From positions 1 through 34,376 of the forward strand of contig WGBO01000064.1 in the NCBI GenBank assembly GCA_015494295.1: DNA of 34,376 nt, read 5' to 3'. The notes below the pieces were generated by a model. The model searched no databases. It had not been told where the DNA came from and saw nothing but the letters and a program-made list of their open reading frames with translations. Positions 1-8,513 of the stretch are shown in pieces. The translations under genes and the position numbers were made by a program. The DNA comes from Gammaproteobacteria bacterium. Its GTDB lineage: Bacteria; Pseudomonadota; Gammaproteobacteria; DSM-19610. How positions within the stretch are numbered: position 1 is the first letter of the stretch; each line of letters starts with the position of its first letter.

Positions 1-29
1 CATGTTACTCCATCCAGGCGTTCGATCCC

Positions 30-54
30 GGGCACGGCGCCGGAACCAGTGCCC
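30..54. repeat. 6-bp inverted repeat downstream of the AsmA-like gene
   Basis: The arms GGGCAC (30–35) and GTGCCC (49–54) are perfect complements around a 13-base loop. It lies just beyond the stop of the minus-strand AsmA-like gene, where a terminator would be expected. However, no T-run follows it on the minus strand, so a Rho-independent terminator is not supported. Bases 1–105 hold no gene I can recognise. Confidence 0.3.
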
Positions 55-105
55 TTGTACCCCGAATGGCCGAGGAATTAAACCCCCGCGCATCAAGACC
101 GGCGC

Positions 106-2136
106 TCAGGGCACGCGGGTGGCGCGCAGGCGTTCCAGCAGGCTGTTCCAGTCCACCTCGCGGGCGTAGCCGATCACGTCGAGGCGGGGCGGCAGCCGGC
201 GCCCCTGGACCAGGTAGTAACCGCTGCCCGACCTCAGGTCGGCGACACCACCCATGCGGCACACACCGTTTTCCAGCCGGCAGCGGATCCCCAGCCGCCG
301 GTAGGGGAAGTCCTCGAAGAATCTGAGCATGCCGCGCGATACCGCCCCGCCCAGGCCGCCACCCCCCAGGTTGGAGATATTGTCGACCGCGCGCTGGCTG
401 ATGCGGTGGCGGCTGCGGTCGTCGCGCGGCGTCATCAGCCAGGCATCGAAAGCCACCATCTGCCAGGCTTCCATGTACAGGCCGTCCACCGCGCCGTCCA
501 GGCGGCCCTCGATGCGGCCGAAATCGAAGGCGCGGGTCAGCGTGTCGAGATCGAGGTTGTCGATGCGAACGTCCGCCCACAACCTCGGCACCAGGCCAAA
601 AGGATGCTGCACCCGCAGGTTGCGCACCGTGATATCGCCGTCGAAAGCCTGCACCAGCAGCACACCGCCCAGCGTCAGCTCCCCGTGCAAGTAGCGCATG
701 CGCGGGATCATGCCGGACAACTTGCCCGACAGCGGCACCCAGCCCAGCGCGCGGCTGAACGCCTGCATCGACACCGGCGTGAGCATGCCGTCCAGCAACC
801 ACTGGAACCCGTCGTCGTCCTGCCCCAGCTCGAAACGCTCGACGTGCAGGCGGCCGTCGAGCAAGTCCACCACCATGGGCTCCGCCAGTTCCAGTTGCCG
901 CCCGTCCGAGTGCAGGGATACCCGCGCCGGGCCGAACGCCAGCCGATAGACATTGGCGCCCTGCCAGGCAAACGTGGAACGCCGCTCGGGGCCGCCCCAG
1001 GCCAGTTCGCCATTGAGCTGGCGGATACCGAAAACCCCGTCGCGGTCGCGCAGGTCCACGCCGTCGGCCCGCACATCCAGTCGCTGCAGCGTGGCGCCGG
1101 CCATCGCAAGGCTGGCGCGCACCACGCCGGAAGTCTCCAGGCGGCCGGGCAAGCTGCCCGCAAGCCAGGGCTGCACCCAGGTGTCGTAGAAGGCTGGCAG
1201 GCGCGCCTCGTCGAGTCGCAACCGGATATCCCGCAACGCCCGCTCCCGCCCCGGCGCGATGCGCGCGGACAACTCACCACGCACCTGTCCAGCTTGTTTG
1301 AAGCGCAGGGACTTTACCCACAGTTCCCGCCGGGCCCCGCGCCACACCAGCGCCGCCTCCAGGGCCAGATTCCGCGCGGGTGAAAACTCCAGATACAGGG
1401 GATCGCTGTACAACACACCCTCGCGCGCCTCGAACAGCGTCTCGACCCGCCACTCGCCGGCATGACGACGCGCGCGCCCGCGGCTGAACAGGCCCATCCC
1501 CTCCGCCGCCTGGCTGCCGTCCGCTGAATCCCAGGCCAGCGCCTGTCCGGACAAACGCCATTCGGCCGTGTCGACAGCGGACACGCCGGCGAGCGAAAAC
1601 GTCGCGTCGACGCGGCCCTGAACAGCCTCAACGGGCAGCTTCAGCCCCGCCCGCCGGCCCAGCGCCGCCAGGCCCGCGGCGTCGGCCTGTGCGATATCCA
1701 GCCGCGCGCGCCAGCCGGTGCCGCCACCGGAGAAATCCAGATCCAGCCGTCCCCCGGCCAGCACCAGCCCCTGCACCTGCAGGTCGAGCCGGCGGCTGGC
1801 GAACCACCATGAAAACGCCACCATGGCGGCACTGGCGCGCAGCTCGCCAGCGCCAAGGTCGAGCCGGCCGCGCGCGCAAGCGACGCGCTCGGGCAGCCAC
1901 TGCATCTCGCGACAACGCAACACAATCCCTTCGATCGATACGCCGCCGCCACGAAAGCGCGAAACCTCCAGTTTCAATGCCGGCGTCTCGCCGTGCAGCT
2001 CCAGGACCAGCGCCCCGCCCCGCAGCGTCCAGGCGCCGCCTTCCATGGAACCCAGGTCGATACGGATCAGTTCGATCGCCGCAACCGGCGTCGACAGCAG
2101 GCACAGCAACAGCGCCGCGCCCAGGCAGCGAATCAA
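106..2136 (-). CDS. secreted AsmA/TamB-like protein of unknown function
   Basis: This is a 676-residue protein with a clear N-terminal signal peptide (residues 1–20, hydrophobic core LGAALLLCLL, ending PVAA) and no further obvious membrane span. The body is a long run of short alternating beta-type segments with repeated 'dLdlr', 'GRLDGAVDGL' and 'GELTLGG' phrases. Such phrases are typical of the AsmA/YhdP/YdbH/TamB repeating beta-groove superfamily, which moves lipids between the membranes. The C-terminus has a glycine-rich segment (NISNLGGGGLGG) followed by a compact domain with two cysteines (about residues 630 and 637). The start codon is TTG and overlaps the cysM stop as TTGA, so it is probably translationally coupled to cysM. 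The assignment rests on fold-like pattern and signal peptide only; I cannot name a specific family, and a role in phospholipid transport is inference. Confidence 0.6.
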   Translation of the reverse strand: MIRCLGAALLLCLLSTPVAAIELIRIDLGSMEGGAWTLRGGALVLELHGETPALKLEVSRFRGGGVSIEGIVLRCREMQWLPERVACARGRLDLGAGELRASAAMVAFSWWFASRRLDLQVQGLVLAGGRLDLDFSGGGTGWRARLDIAQADAAGLAALGRRAGLKLPVEAVQGRVDATFSLAGVSAVDTAEWRLSGQALAWDSADGSQAAEGMGLFSRGRARRHAGEWRVETLFEAREGVLYSDPLYLEFSPARNLALEAALVWRGARRELWVKSLRFKQAGQVRGELSARIAPGRERALRDIRLRLDEARLPAFYDTWVQPWLAGSLPGRLETSGVVRASLAMAGATLQRLDVRADGVDLRDRDGVFGIRQLNGELAWGGPERRSTFAWQGANVYRLAFGPARVSLHSDGRQLELAEPMVVDLLDGRLHVERFELGQDDDGFQWLLDGMLTPVSMQAFSRALGWVPLSGKLSGMIPRMRYLHGELTLGGVLLVQAFDGDITVRNLRVQHPFGLVPRLWADVRIDNLDLDTLTRAFDFGRIEGRLDGAVDGLYMEAWQMVAFDAWLMTPRDDRSRHRISQRAVDNISNLGGGGLGGAVSRGMLRFFEDFPYRRLGIRCRLENGVCRMGGVADLRSGSGYYLVQGRRLPPRLDVIGYAREVDWNSLLERLRATRVP

Positions 2137-3023
2137 GCCGGGAACACCCCGGTGGACAGGTAGCGGTCGCCGCGGTCGCAGATGATGGCGACGATCACGG
2201 CGTTCTCGACCTGCTCGCTGAGTTGCAGGGCGGCGGCAACGGCGCCGCCCGAGGAGATGCCGCAGAAGATGCCTTCGCGCGACGCCAGCTCCAGCGTGGT
2301 GCGCTCGGCGTCCTGCTGGGTCACATCGATGGTGCGATCGACGCGGCTGGCGTCAAAGATGCCGGGAAGATATTCCTTCGGCCAGCGGCGGATACCAGGG
2401 ATGGACGCGCCTTCCGCCGGCTGCACGCCGACGATCTCCACGTCCGGGTTCTTTTCCTTCAGGTACCGCGACGTGCCCATGATGGTGCCGGTAGTGCCCA
2501 TGGCGCTGACGAAATGGGTGATGGTGCCGTGAGTGTCGTTCCAGATCTCGGGCCCGGTGCCCTCGTAGTGGGCGCGGGGATTGTCGGGGTTGGAAAACTG
2601 GTCGAGCACCTTGCCCTTGCCCTCGGCCTCCATCTGCTTGGCCAGGTCGCGGGCGCCTTCCATGCTCTCCTCGCGGGTCACCAGAACGATCTCGGCGCCG
2701 AACACTTTCATGACCTGGCGCCGCTCCACGCTCATGTTTTCAGGCATGATGAGGATCATGCGGTACCCCTTGATGGCCGCCGCCATCGCCAGCGCGATGC
2801 CGGTATTGCCGCTGGTAGCCTCGATCAGGGTGTCGCCGGGGCGGATTTCGCCACGCTCCTCGGCGTGACGGATCATGCTGAGCGCCGGCCGGTCCTTGAC
2901 CGAACCGGCCGGGTTGTTACCTTCCAGCTTGACCAGGATGCGGTTGCTGGTGTCGCCGGGGAGACGCTGCAGGCGCACCAGCGGCGTCCCACCGACAAAT
3001 TGTTCGAGCGTTGGAAAATCCAT
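2133..3023 (-). CDS. cysM: cysteine synthase B (O-acetylserine sulfhydrylase)
   Basis: This PLP enzyme makes L-cysteine from O-acetylserine and sulfide; the CysM type can also use thiosulfate. The 296-residue length is normal for CysM and shorter than CysK. The PLP lysine is K43 within NNPAGSVKDR. The phosphate-binding loop TSGNTG and the C-terminal GISSGGAVAAAL segment that holds the pyridine-ring-binding serine are intact. The ATG at 3023 is preceded by an AACAGG-type ribosome site. Its stop overlaps the start of the AsmA-like gene by four bases. It is divergent from the diguanylate cyclase gene, and its leader holds a cluster of TCAGG repeats. CysM rather than CysK is favoured by the MDFPTLEQFVGGTPLVRLQR start and the length. 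Confidence 0.95.
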   Translation of the reverse strand: MDFPTLEQFVGGTPLVRLQRLPGDTSNRILVKLEGNNPAGSVKDRPALSMIRHAEERGEIRPGDTLIEATSGNTGIALAMAAAIKGYRMILIMPENMSVERRQVMKVFGAEIVLVTREESMEGARDLAKQMEAEGKGKVLDQFSNPDNPRAHYEGTGPEIWNDTHGTITHFVSAMGTTGTIMGTSRYLKEKNPDVEIVGVQPAEGASIPGIRRWPKEYLPGIFDASRVDRTIDVTQQDAERTTLELASREGIFCGISSGGAVAAALQLSEQVENAVIVAIICDRGDRYLSTGVFPA

Positions 3024-3041
3024 GACCTGTTCCCGTTATCA

Positions 3042-3094
3042 CCTGAATCTGTGAGTCCTGCCTGAACCTGACATTATGTCCTGATTCCGCCTGA
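3042..3094. repeat. five CCTGA (minus strand TCAGG) copies in the cysM leader
   Basis: CCTGA occurs at 3042, 3061, 3067, 3080 and 3090, five copies in 53 bases, all in the same orientation. They lie in the 192-base divergent region between cysM and the diguanylate cyclase gene. A −10-like CATAAT for cysM (minus strand, 3073–3078) sits among them, with only a T-rich segment at the −35 position. The copies could bind a regulator of cysM or be chance; no known consensus is claimed. Confidence 0.35.
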
Positions 3095-3136
3095 AAAAAA
3101 CCCGTGCGCCGCGTCCACCGAGAAATACCACTGGTT

Positions 3137-3152
3137 CATGGTGGCCACTATG
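3137..3152. promoter_or_regulatory. near-perfect 16-bp palindrome upstream of the diguanylate cyclase gene
   Basis: CATGGTGG/CCACTATG is a 16-base palindrome with one mismatched pair and a perfect GTGGCCAC core at 3141–3148. It overlaps a weak −10-like TATGCT (3149–3154), about 65 bases before the ATG at 3216. It may be an operator for the cyclase gene, but no convincing −35 accompanies it. Confidence 0.25.
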
Positions 3153-3215
3153 CTAGTCTGACAGTAAGACCGGGCCGGCTATGCTGTTGCGCAGTGTAGC
3201 AAGAACCGCAAACCA

Positions 3216-4187
3216 ATGATTGACAAAGACAAGCCGCAACCGGACTCGCAGGAAAGCTCACCGTCAGGGACCGGGGATCGCGCCGCCGCCGAAAGGCTGA
3301 TCCGGCAGGCGGGACGCTACCTGAGGCTTTTGCACATCACCCACGAAGCCATCATCTCCTTCGACGAGGACTGCCGTATTGTCATCTTCAACCAGGGCGC
3401 GGAAAGCCTGTTCGGCTTCCGGGAACAGGAGATTCTCGGAACCCCCGTGTACGAATTACTGTGCCCGCGCTTCCGCAGCGCCGAAAAACACCGCCTCGAC
3501 GTGCTGGCGCGCATCGCCCGCGACAACCGCATCGGCTTTCACACCAACCGCATCACCTGCCGGCACCGCGGCGGCAAACGCTTCCCGGCGGAAATCTCCC
3601 TGTCCCAGACACGCCTGCCCGGCGGGCGCCTGTTCACGCTGGTGGTGCGCAACGCCACCGAACAGGTCCGCGCCGAGGAAGAACTGGAGCACGCCGCCCA
3701 CCACGACGAGCTGACCCATCTGCCCAACCGCTCGCTGCTCAACGACCGGCTGGTGGCGGGTATTGCCCGCGCGCAACGCTACCAGCGCAAGCTGGGCGTG
3801 GTTTACCTGGATCTGGACGATTTCAAACCGATCAACGACCTCCACGGCCACGAAACCGGCGACTGCCTGCTGCAGGCCGTGGCGCGGCGCCTGAGCGACA
3901 CCATGCGCCAGTCCGACACCGTGTCGCGCGTGGGTGGCGATGAGTTCGTGGTGTCGCTGGAACACATCAAGGGCGAGGACGACGCGCTGGCCGCCGCGAT
4001 GAAACTGGACCGCGCGCTGCGACAGCCGTTCAGCGTGCTCGGCAAGCAGTTCAACGTCTCGGCCAGCATCGGCATCGCCATCTACCCGGAGCACGGCCGC
4101 GATCCCGCCACGCTGCTGCGCCACGCCGACGAAGCCATGTACGCCGCCAAGGCCGGCGGCGGGGAACCGCGCCTGTACGCTCAGTAG
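3216..4187 (+). CDS. PAS domain-containing diguanylate cyclase (GGDEF)
   Basis: This is a cytosolic 323-residue protein that should make cyclic di-GMP from two GTP. A polar N-terminus (1–30) is followed by a PAS sensor domain (about 38–150, with [22 protein letters not shown]). A short linker ([20 protein letters not shown]) then leads into the GGDEF domain (about 165–320). The active-site GGDEF is exact at residues 240–244. The allosteric inhibitory RxxD site is present as RQSD at 231–234, so product inhibition is expected. There is no membrane segment and no EAL domain. No strong ribosome site precedes the ATG, which suggests low expression. Its stop overlaps the end of pdxJ by seven bases, tail to tail. 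The PAS ligand cannot be deduced. Confidence 0.9.
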   Translation: MIDKDKPQPDSQESSPSGTGDRAAAERLIRQAGRYLRLLHITHEAIISFDEDCRIVIFNQGAESLFGFREQEILGTPVYELLCPRFRSAEKHRLDVLARIARDNRIGFHTNRITCRHRGGKRFPAEISLSQTRLPGGRLFTLVVRNATEQVRAEEELEHAAHHDELTHLPNRSLLNDRLVAGIARAQRYQRKLGVVYLDLDDFKPINDLHGHETGDCLLQAVARRLSDTMRQSDTVSRVGGDEFVVSLEHIKGEDDALAAAMKLDRALRQPFSVLGKQFNVSASIGIAIYPEHGRDPATLLRHADEAMYAAKAGGGEPRLYAQ

Positions 4188-4918
4188 CCGTTGGCGGCGG
4201 CCATCATCAAGCGCTTCATTTCCCGCACCGCGCTGCCCAGGCCGGTGAATACGGCGCGCGCGATAATGGCGTGACCGATGTTCAGCTCGCGCACCTCTGG
4301 CATTGCCGCAATAACCCGCACATTGTGATAGTGCAGACCGTGACCGGCGTTGACATGCAGGCCGATATCGTCGCCGAGGCGCACCGCGGCGCGGATCTTC
4401 TCCAGCTCGGCTGCGGCCTGTTCGGGAGTTTCCGCGTCGGCGAAATGACCGGTGTGTATTTCGATACAGGGCGCGCCCACGGCTTTCGCCGCGTCGACCT
4501 GCACCGGGTCGGCATCGATGAACAGCGACACGCGCACCCCGGCTTCGGCCAGGCGCGCGCAGGCTTCTTCCATGCGCGCGGCCTGTCCGGCCACGTCCAG
4601 CCCGCCCTCGGTGGTCAGTTCCTCGCGCCGCTCCGGCACCAGGCAGCAGTCGGCCGGCCGGATACGGGTGGCGATATCCAGCATCTCGTCGGTCACCGCC
4701 ATTTCCAGGTTCATGCGCGTCTGCAGAATGTCCTTCAGCAACTCGACGTCGCGCTCCTGGATATGGCGGCGGTCCTCACGCAGGTGCAGGGTGATGCTGT
4801 CCGCGCCCGCCTGCTCCGCCTCGATGGCGGCCTGCACCGGGTCCGGGTAACGGGTGCCGCGCGCCTGGCGCAGCGTGGCGACGTGGTCGATGTTGACGCC
4901 CAGCAGGATATTGCTCAT
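4181..4918 (-). CDS. pdxJ: pyridoxine 5'-phosphate synthase
   Basis: PdxJ condenses 1-deoxyxylulose 5-phosphate with 3-amino-2-oxopropyl phosphate, the last ring-closing step of the DXP-dependent vitamin B6 pathway. From the ATG at 4918 the protein has 245 residues and begins [25 protein letters not shown], as in the family. The catalytic residues H45, E72 and H193 fall at the same numbers as in E. coli PdxJ. An open frame extends ten residues further upstream, but the conserved N-terminus and a GAGGA ribosome site just before 4918 decide the start. The AIM24-family gene ends only ten bases upstream and its stop lies inside this ribosome site, so the two are probably co-transcribed. pdxJ after recO is a typical gammaproteobacterial order. 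Confidence 0.96.
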   Translation of the reverse strand: MSNILLGVNIDHVATLRQARGTRYPDPVQAAIEAEQAGADSITLHLREDRRHIQERDVELLKDILQTRMNLEMAVTDEMLDIATRIRPADCCLVPERREELTTEGGLDVAGQAARMEEACARLAEAGVRVSLFIDADPVQVDAAKAVGAPCIEIHTGHFADAETPEQAAAELEKIRAAVRLGDDIGLHVNAGHGLHYHNVRVIAAMPEVRELNIGHAIIARAVFTGLGSAVREMKRLMMAAANGY

Positions 4919-4928
4919 GAAATCGTCC

Positions 4929-5714
4929 TCAGTCCAGCAGGCGGCCAATGCCGCCCAGCACGGAACCCTCGCCCTGGTCGCTGCCGCCGTGCGACGGCGC
5001 CTGTTCCAGCACCCGGTCGGCGAGGCGCGAGAACGGCAGGCTCTGTACCCATACCGAACCGGTGCCGCGCAGCGTCGCCAGGAACATGCCCTCGCCGCCG
5101 AAGAACATACTCTTCAGGCCACGAGTCATTTCAATGTCGTAGTCGATCCCCGAGGTGAACGCCACCAGGCAACCGGTATCGAGGCGCAGGGTTTCGTTGT
5201 CGAGGCGTTTCTCGACGACCGTGCCGCCGGCGTGGATGAACGCCATGCCGTCGCCCTGCAGGCGTTCGAGGATGAAGCCCTCGCCACCGAAGAAACCGGT
5301 GCCCAGCTTGCGGTTGAACGTGATGTCGATACGGGTGCCGAGTGCCGCCGCCAGGAACGAGTCCTTCTGGCAGATCAGGCTGCCGCCGTCCAGTTTCGAC
5401 ATGTCCAGCGCAATGATGCTGCCGGGAAACGGTGCGGCGAAGGCCACCGTTTTCCGGCCGGCGGCGGTATTGGTGAAGTGTGTCATGAACAGCGACTCGC
5501 CTGAGATCATGCGCTTGCCGGCGCTGAACAGCTTGCCCATGAAGCCCTGATCGGGCTCGGACCCGTCACCCATGCGCGCCTCGAACTCGATGCCCTCCTC
5601 CATGTAGGTCATGGCGCCGGCTTCGGCGACCACGGTTTCACCGGGGTCGAGTTCAACCTCGACCATCTGCATATCGTGCCCGATGATGCGGTAATCGACT
5701 TCGTGACAGCGCAT
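4929..5714 (-). CDS. AIM24 / TIGR00266 family protein
   Basis: This 261-residue protein belongs to the widespread AIM24/TIGR00266 family. It shows the family's N-terminal phrase around [19 protein letters not shown], repeated glycine-rich beta-strand segments ([36 protein letters not shown]) and the [16 protein letters not shown] / [16 protein letters not shown] double motif. It has no signal peptide and no membrane span. The family forms a compact beta fold related to tryptophan-RNA attenuation protein-like folds; its bacterial role is unknown, and the yeast member is mitochondrial. The ATG at 5714 has a good AGGAAG ribosome site. It sits between recO and pdxJ, spaced ten bases from pdxJ, so a shared transcript is likely. 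Family membership is secure; function is not. Confidence 0.85.
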   Translation of the reverse strand: MRCHEVDYRIIGHDMQMVEVELDPGETVVAEAGAMTYMEEGIEFEARMGDGSEPDQGFMGKLFSAGKRMISGESLFMTHFTNTAAGRKTVAFAAPFPGSIIALDMSKLDGGSLICQKDSFLAAALGTRIDITFNRKLGTGFFGGEGFILERLQGDGMAFIHAGGTVVEKRLDNETLRLDTGCLVAFTSGIDYDIEMTRGLKSMFFGGEGMFLATLRGTGSVWVQSLPFSRLADRVLEQAPSHGGSDQGEGSVLGGIGRLLD

Positions 5715-5797
5715 GGTGCTTCCTCGCAGTGTTTACAGGTAACGGTCCGGACGCCGCGCATGATCGGCAATCGGGCGCGTTTTCGCAAGTTGGGACT

Positions 5798-6547
5798 TCA
5801 GCCGCGGTTGAACAGCTCGCGCGATTTGAGCGGCTTGCCGCCCAGGTAGAGGCTCAGGGCGGCGCGCATCAGGCGCTTGGCGTCGCGCAGCGCCGCCGCG
5901 TCGAGTTCGCCTTCCGCGGCCAGCGCCAGCAGGCTGGACCCGGGAAACAGGAAACCCTGGCGGGTGTCCGCTGCGACTTCCACCGGCCCTGCTTCCAGGT
6001 GGTAGTCGTAGAGCGCATCGGACCGCAGCGGCTCGCCGCTCTCGCAATCGACGTCCAGCAACAGGCCGTAGCCGGTTTCCTGCAGCAGGTGTTTCTCGAA
6101 CAGGCGCAGCGTCGGTTCGACGTTGCCGGCGTCCGCGGCCAGCGCCTCCAGCGCGTGCGCATAACGCTCGAACAGCACCGGATGGGGATCGTTGCGGGTC
6201 AACAGGCGCACCAGCAGTTCGTTGAGGTACAAAGCACTGTACAGCGCCCGGCCGGACAGCGGCGGCCCCGGAGCGGCCGACTCGACGCCGGTCAGGGTGC
6301 CCAGTTCACCACGCTCGATCCACGACAGGCGCAGTGCCCGGAACGGCTGCAACTCGCCGCGCCGCCGCGAGCGCGGGGCACGCGCGCCGCGGGCGATCAG
6401 GCCGACGCGTCCCTGCGCGTGGGTAAACACTTCCAGCAGGGCGCTGGTTTCGCGGTAGGGACGCTGGTGCAGCACGAACGCCGGCGCCAGTTCGATGCGT
6501 TGCCGGGAACCCGGCCCGGCCGATGCGGAAGGCGTGCCAGCGGACAT
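5798..6547 (-). CDS. recO: DNA repair protein RecO
   Basis: RecO loads RecA onto SSB-coated single-stranded DNA in the RecFOR recombinational repair pathway. The 249-residue length is typical. The N-terminal OB-fold begins after a short alanine/serine-rich lead at about residue 18 (IELAPAFVLHQRPYRETSALLEVFT, then GRVGLIARGARAPRS). The helical C-terminal domain contains the family phrase ALYLNELLVRLL. The usual zinc-binding cysteines are not evident: the C-terminal half has one cysteine, in VDCESGE, as in many proteobacterial RecO. The gene follows era by 12 bases in the rnc–era–recO operon. Confidence 0.93.
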   Translation of the reverse strand: MSAGTPSASAGPGSRQRIELAPAFVLHQRPYRETSALLEVFTHAQGRVGLIARGARAPRSRRRGELQPFRALRLSWIERGELGTLTGVESAAPGPPLSGRALYSALYLNELLVRLLTRNDPHPVLFERYAHALEALAADAGNVEPTLRLFEKHLLQETGYGLLLDVDCESGEPLRSDALYDYHLEAGPVEVAADTRQGFLFPGSSLLALAAEGELDAAALRDAKRLMRAALSLYLGGKPLKSRELFNRG

Positions 6548-6559
6548 CGCGGCGACGCC

Positions 6560-7453
6560 TCAGGTGTCCTGGTAGCCCAGGCTGCGCAGGGCACGGTCGT
6601 CGTCGGCCCAGCCTTCCTTGACCTTCACCCAGAGTTGCAGGAACACCTTTTCGCCGAAGGCCTTCTCCATGTCCTGGCGCGCTTCCTGGCCGACTGCCTT
6701 GAGCAGGGCGCCCTTGCGTCCGATGACTATGGGCTTCTGACTGCTCTTCTCGACCCAGATCAGGGCGTGGATGGTGAGCAGCTTTTCCTCTTCCTTGAAA
6801 CTTTCGATCTCCACAGTCAGCCCGTAGGGAATTTCGTCGCCCAGCTTGCGAAACAGTTTCTCGCGCACCAGCTCGGCGGCAAGAAACCGCTCGCTGCGGT
6901 CGGTGACCTGGTCTTCCGGGTAGAAAGGCTCCGACAGTGGCAGGTGCTCGCGGATCGCCTGTTCCAGTTCGTCGAGGTGTTCGCCACGCCGCGCGCACAC
7001 CGGCACGATGGCCGCGAAGGGCGCGCGCTCCGCCAGTTGCTGCATGAACGGCAGCAGCGAGGCCTTGTCCTCGACGCGATCGGTCTTGTTGATGGCGACC
7101 ACCACCGGGCAATCCACCCGCCGGAGTTTTTCCAGCACCCACTCGTCGTCCGGGTGCCAGCGCGTACCTTCCACCACGAACACCACCACGTCGACGTCGC
7201 GCAGGCTGTCGGCCGCCGCCCGGTTGAGGTAGCGGTTCATGGCGCGCGGCTGTTTTTCATGCAGGCCGGGCGTGTCGACGAACAGGATCTGTGCGTCCTC
7301 GTCGGTCTTGATGCCGAGAATACGGTGGCGGGTGGTCTGCGGGCGCCGCGAGGTGATACTGATCTTCTGCCCGATCATGCGGTTCATGATGGTGGACTTG
7401 CCGACATTAGGACGCCCGACCAGCGCCACGAAACCGCAGCGAAACTCAGACAT
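6560..7453 (-). CDS. era: GTPase Era
   Basis: Era is an essential GTPase that binds the 3' end of 16S rRNA and helps mature the 30S subunit. The G1 loop is GRPNVGKS (13–20). G3 is DTPGLH and G4 is NKTD. The C-terminal KH RNA-binding domain starts at about residue 205 and carries IGRKGALLKAVGQEARQ. The 297-residue length is usual. Its start overlaps the end of rnc by eight bases, which indicates translational coupling of RNase III and Era, as in most proteobacteria. Confidence 0.97.
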   Translation of the reverse strand: MSEFRCGFVALVGRPNVGKSTIMNRMIGQKISITSRRPQTTRHRILGIKTDEDAQILFVDTPGLHEKQPRAMNRYLNRAAADSLRDVDVVVFVVEGTRWHPDDEWVLEKLRRVDCPVVVAINKTDRVEDKASLLPFMQQLAERAPFAAIVPVCARRGEHLDELEQAIREHLPLSEPFYPEDQVTDRSERFLAAELVREKLFRKLGDEIPYGLTVEIESFKEEEKLLTIHALIWVEKSSQKPIVIGRKGALLKAVGQEARQDMEKAFGEKVFLQLWVKVKEGWADDDRALRSLGYQDT

Positions 7454-8123
7454 CGGAGCCCGCCTCGTCGAGCATGCGCCGCGCCGCGGCCTGCTCGGCG
7501 CCGCGCCGGTTGCGCCCCTCGCCGGTCACCGTGAGATCCAGGTCCGGCACCCGGCAGGACACCACGAAGTGCTGCTGGTGCGCCTTGCCGCTGACCGAGA
7601 TGACATCGTATTCCGGCAGCCCGAGCTTGCGCGACTGCAACAGTTCCTGCAACAGCGTCTTGGGATCCTTGAGCTCGTCGCCGGGAGACAGCGCGGCGAC
7701 CTTGTCGGCGAACAGGCGGTGAATACAGGCGCGGCAGGCCTCGTAACCGCGGTCCAGCAGGATGGCGCCGAGAATGGCTTCCAGCGCATCGGCCAGTATC
7801 GAGTCGCGGCGGAAACCGCCGCTCTTGAGTTCACCCGAACCCAGGCGCAGGTAATCGCCGATATCGAGGCCGCGTGCCACCTCGGCCAGCGTCTCGCGCT
7901 TGACCAGGCTGGCGCGCAGGCGGCTCAACTGTCCCTCGCGGGCTTCGGGGAAAGCTTCGAACAACCACTCGGCGACCACGAAACCCAGCGCGGCATCGCC
8001 GAGGAATTCGAGGCGTTCATTGTTGCGGCTGCCGGCGCTGCGGTGGGTGACCGCCGCTTCCAGCAATTCCGGCTGGCGGAACTCGTAGTCGAGCGAACGG
8101 GCCAGACCGTCCAGGGGGCGCAT
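7446..8123 (-). CDS. rnc: ribonuclease III
   Basis: RNase III cleaves double-stranded RNA in rRNA precursors and regulatory RNA duplexes. The catalytic signature ERLEFLGDA lies at residues 36–44. The second acidic cluster, with DALEAILGAILLD, follows. The double-stranded RNA-binding domain occupies about 155–223 and ends RRGAEQAAARRMLDEAG. The length of 225 residues is standard. Two adjacent starts exist, TTG at 8126 and ATG at 8123. I chose the ATG, which overlaps the TGA of the upstream DUF4845 gene by one base. It is the first gene of the rnc–era–recO module. Confidence 0.97.
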   Translation of the reverse strand: MRPLDGLARSLDYEFRQPELLEAAVTHRSAGSRNNERLEFLGDAALGFVVAEWLFEAFPEAREGQLSRLRASLVKRETLAEVARGLDIGDYLRLGSGELKSGGFRRDSILADALEAILGAILLDRGYEACRACIHRLFADKVAALSPGDELKDPKTLLQELLQSRKLGLPEYDVISVSGKAHQQHFVVSCRVPDLDLTVTGEGRNRRGAEQAAARRMLDEAGSDV

Positions 8124-8497
8124 CAACGGCTGGGAACCTCGACCTGCTTGCTGAACACGGCAACCACGTCGATATTGGCCATCAGGTGTTCGCGACGTTC
8201 GTACTCAATCGAGATACGCGTCTTGCCGCGATCCTTGCTGACCTTGACGGTACGTGGGTCCACGCCGCGCACATCGTTGATATTGAAGCGCTTGGAGACC
8301 AGCCTGATGATCTCGCGCCGCGACCTGGCGCCGATATCGGGCTCACTGGTGAGAGACTCCAGCACCGAGACGACCTTGCCGTACTCCAGGTAGATGGGAA
8401 CCAGCCGCAGTGTGATCAGGGTGAAAAAGGCAATCAGGCCCAGCACCATCAGCCAGCCGATCGCCGTCATTCCGCGTTGGTGATGCCTCGTGTTCAT
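8123..8497 (-). CDS. DUF4845 single-span membrane protein
   Basis: This small protein of about 124 residues has one N-terminal transmembrane segment (about residues 10–32, TAIGWLMVLGLIAFFTLITL) preceded by a RGMT-type segment reminiscent of a pilin-like N-terminus. A soluble periplasmic domain follows, ending in KQVEVPSR. It matches the DUF4845 proteins that lie between lepB and rnc in many gammaproteobacteria (for example Pseudomonas). The ATG at 8497 was chosen over a frame that runs 18 codons further, because the family begins near this RGMT segment and the longer form would overlap the lepB end. Function is unknown; its place between signal peptidase and RNase III is conserved. Confidence 0.85.
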   Translation of the reverse strand: MNTRHHQRGMTAIGWLMVLGLIAFFTLITLRLVPIYLEYGKVVSVLESLTSEPDIGARSRREIIRLVSKRFNINDVRGVDPRTVKVSKDRGKTRISIEYERREHLMANIDVVAVFSKQVEVPSR

Positions 8498-8513
8498 GCT
8501 CGCTCCCCGCAGT

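Noticed and set aside
11..54. tRNA-like 3' half (TTCGATC followed by AACCA)
   Set aside because: The T-stem arms around TTCGATC do not pair (AGGCG against CCGGG) and the distance to the CCA-like end is wrong, so this is not a tRNA.
1689..3065. Long plus-strand open frame opposite cysM and the AsmA-like gene
   Set aside because: CysM on the minus strand is complete with all PLP motifs; the plus frame is arginine/proline rich and has no recognisable domain.
5729..7534. Long plus-strand open frame opposite recO and era
   Set aside because: It is a shadow of the conserved genes RecO and Era; no domain or start context supports it.
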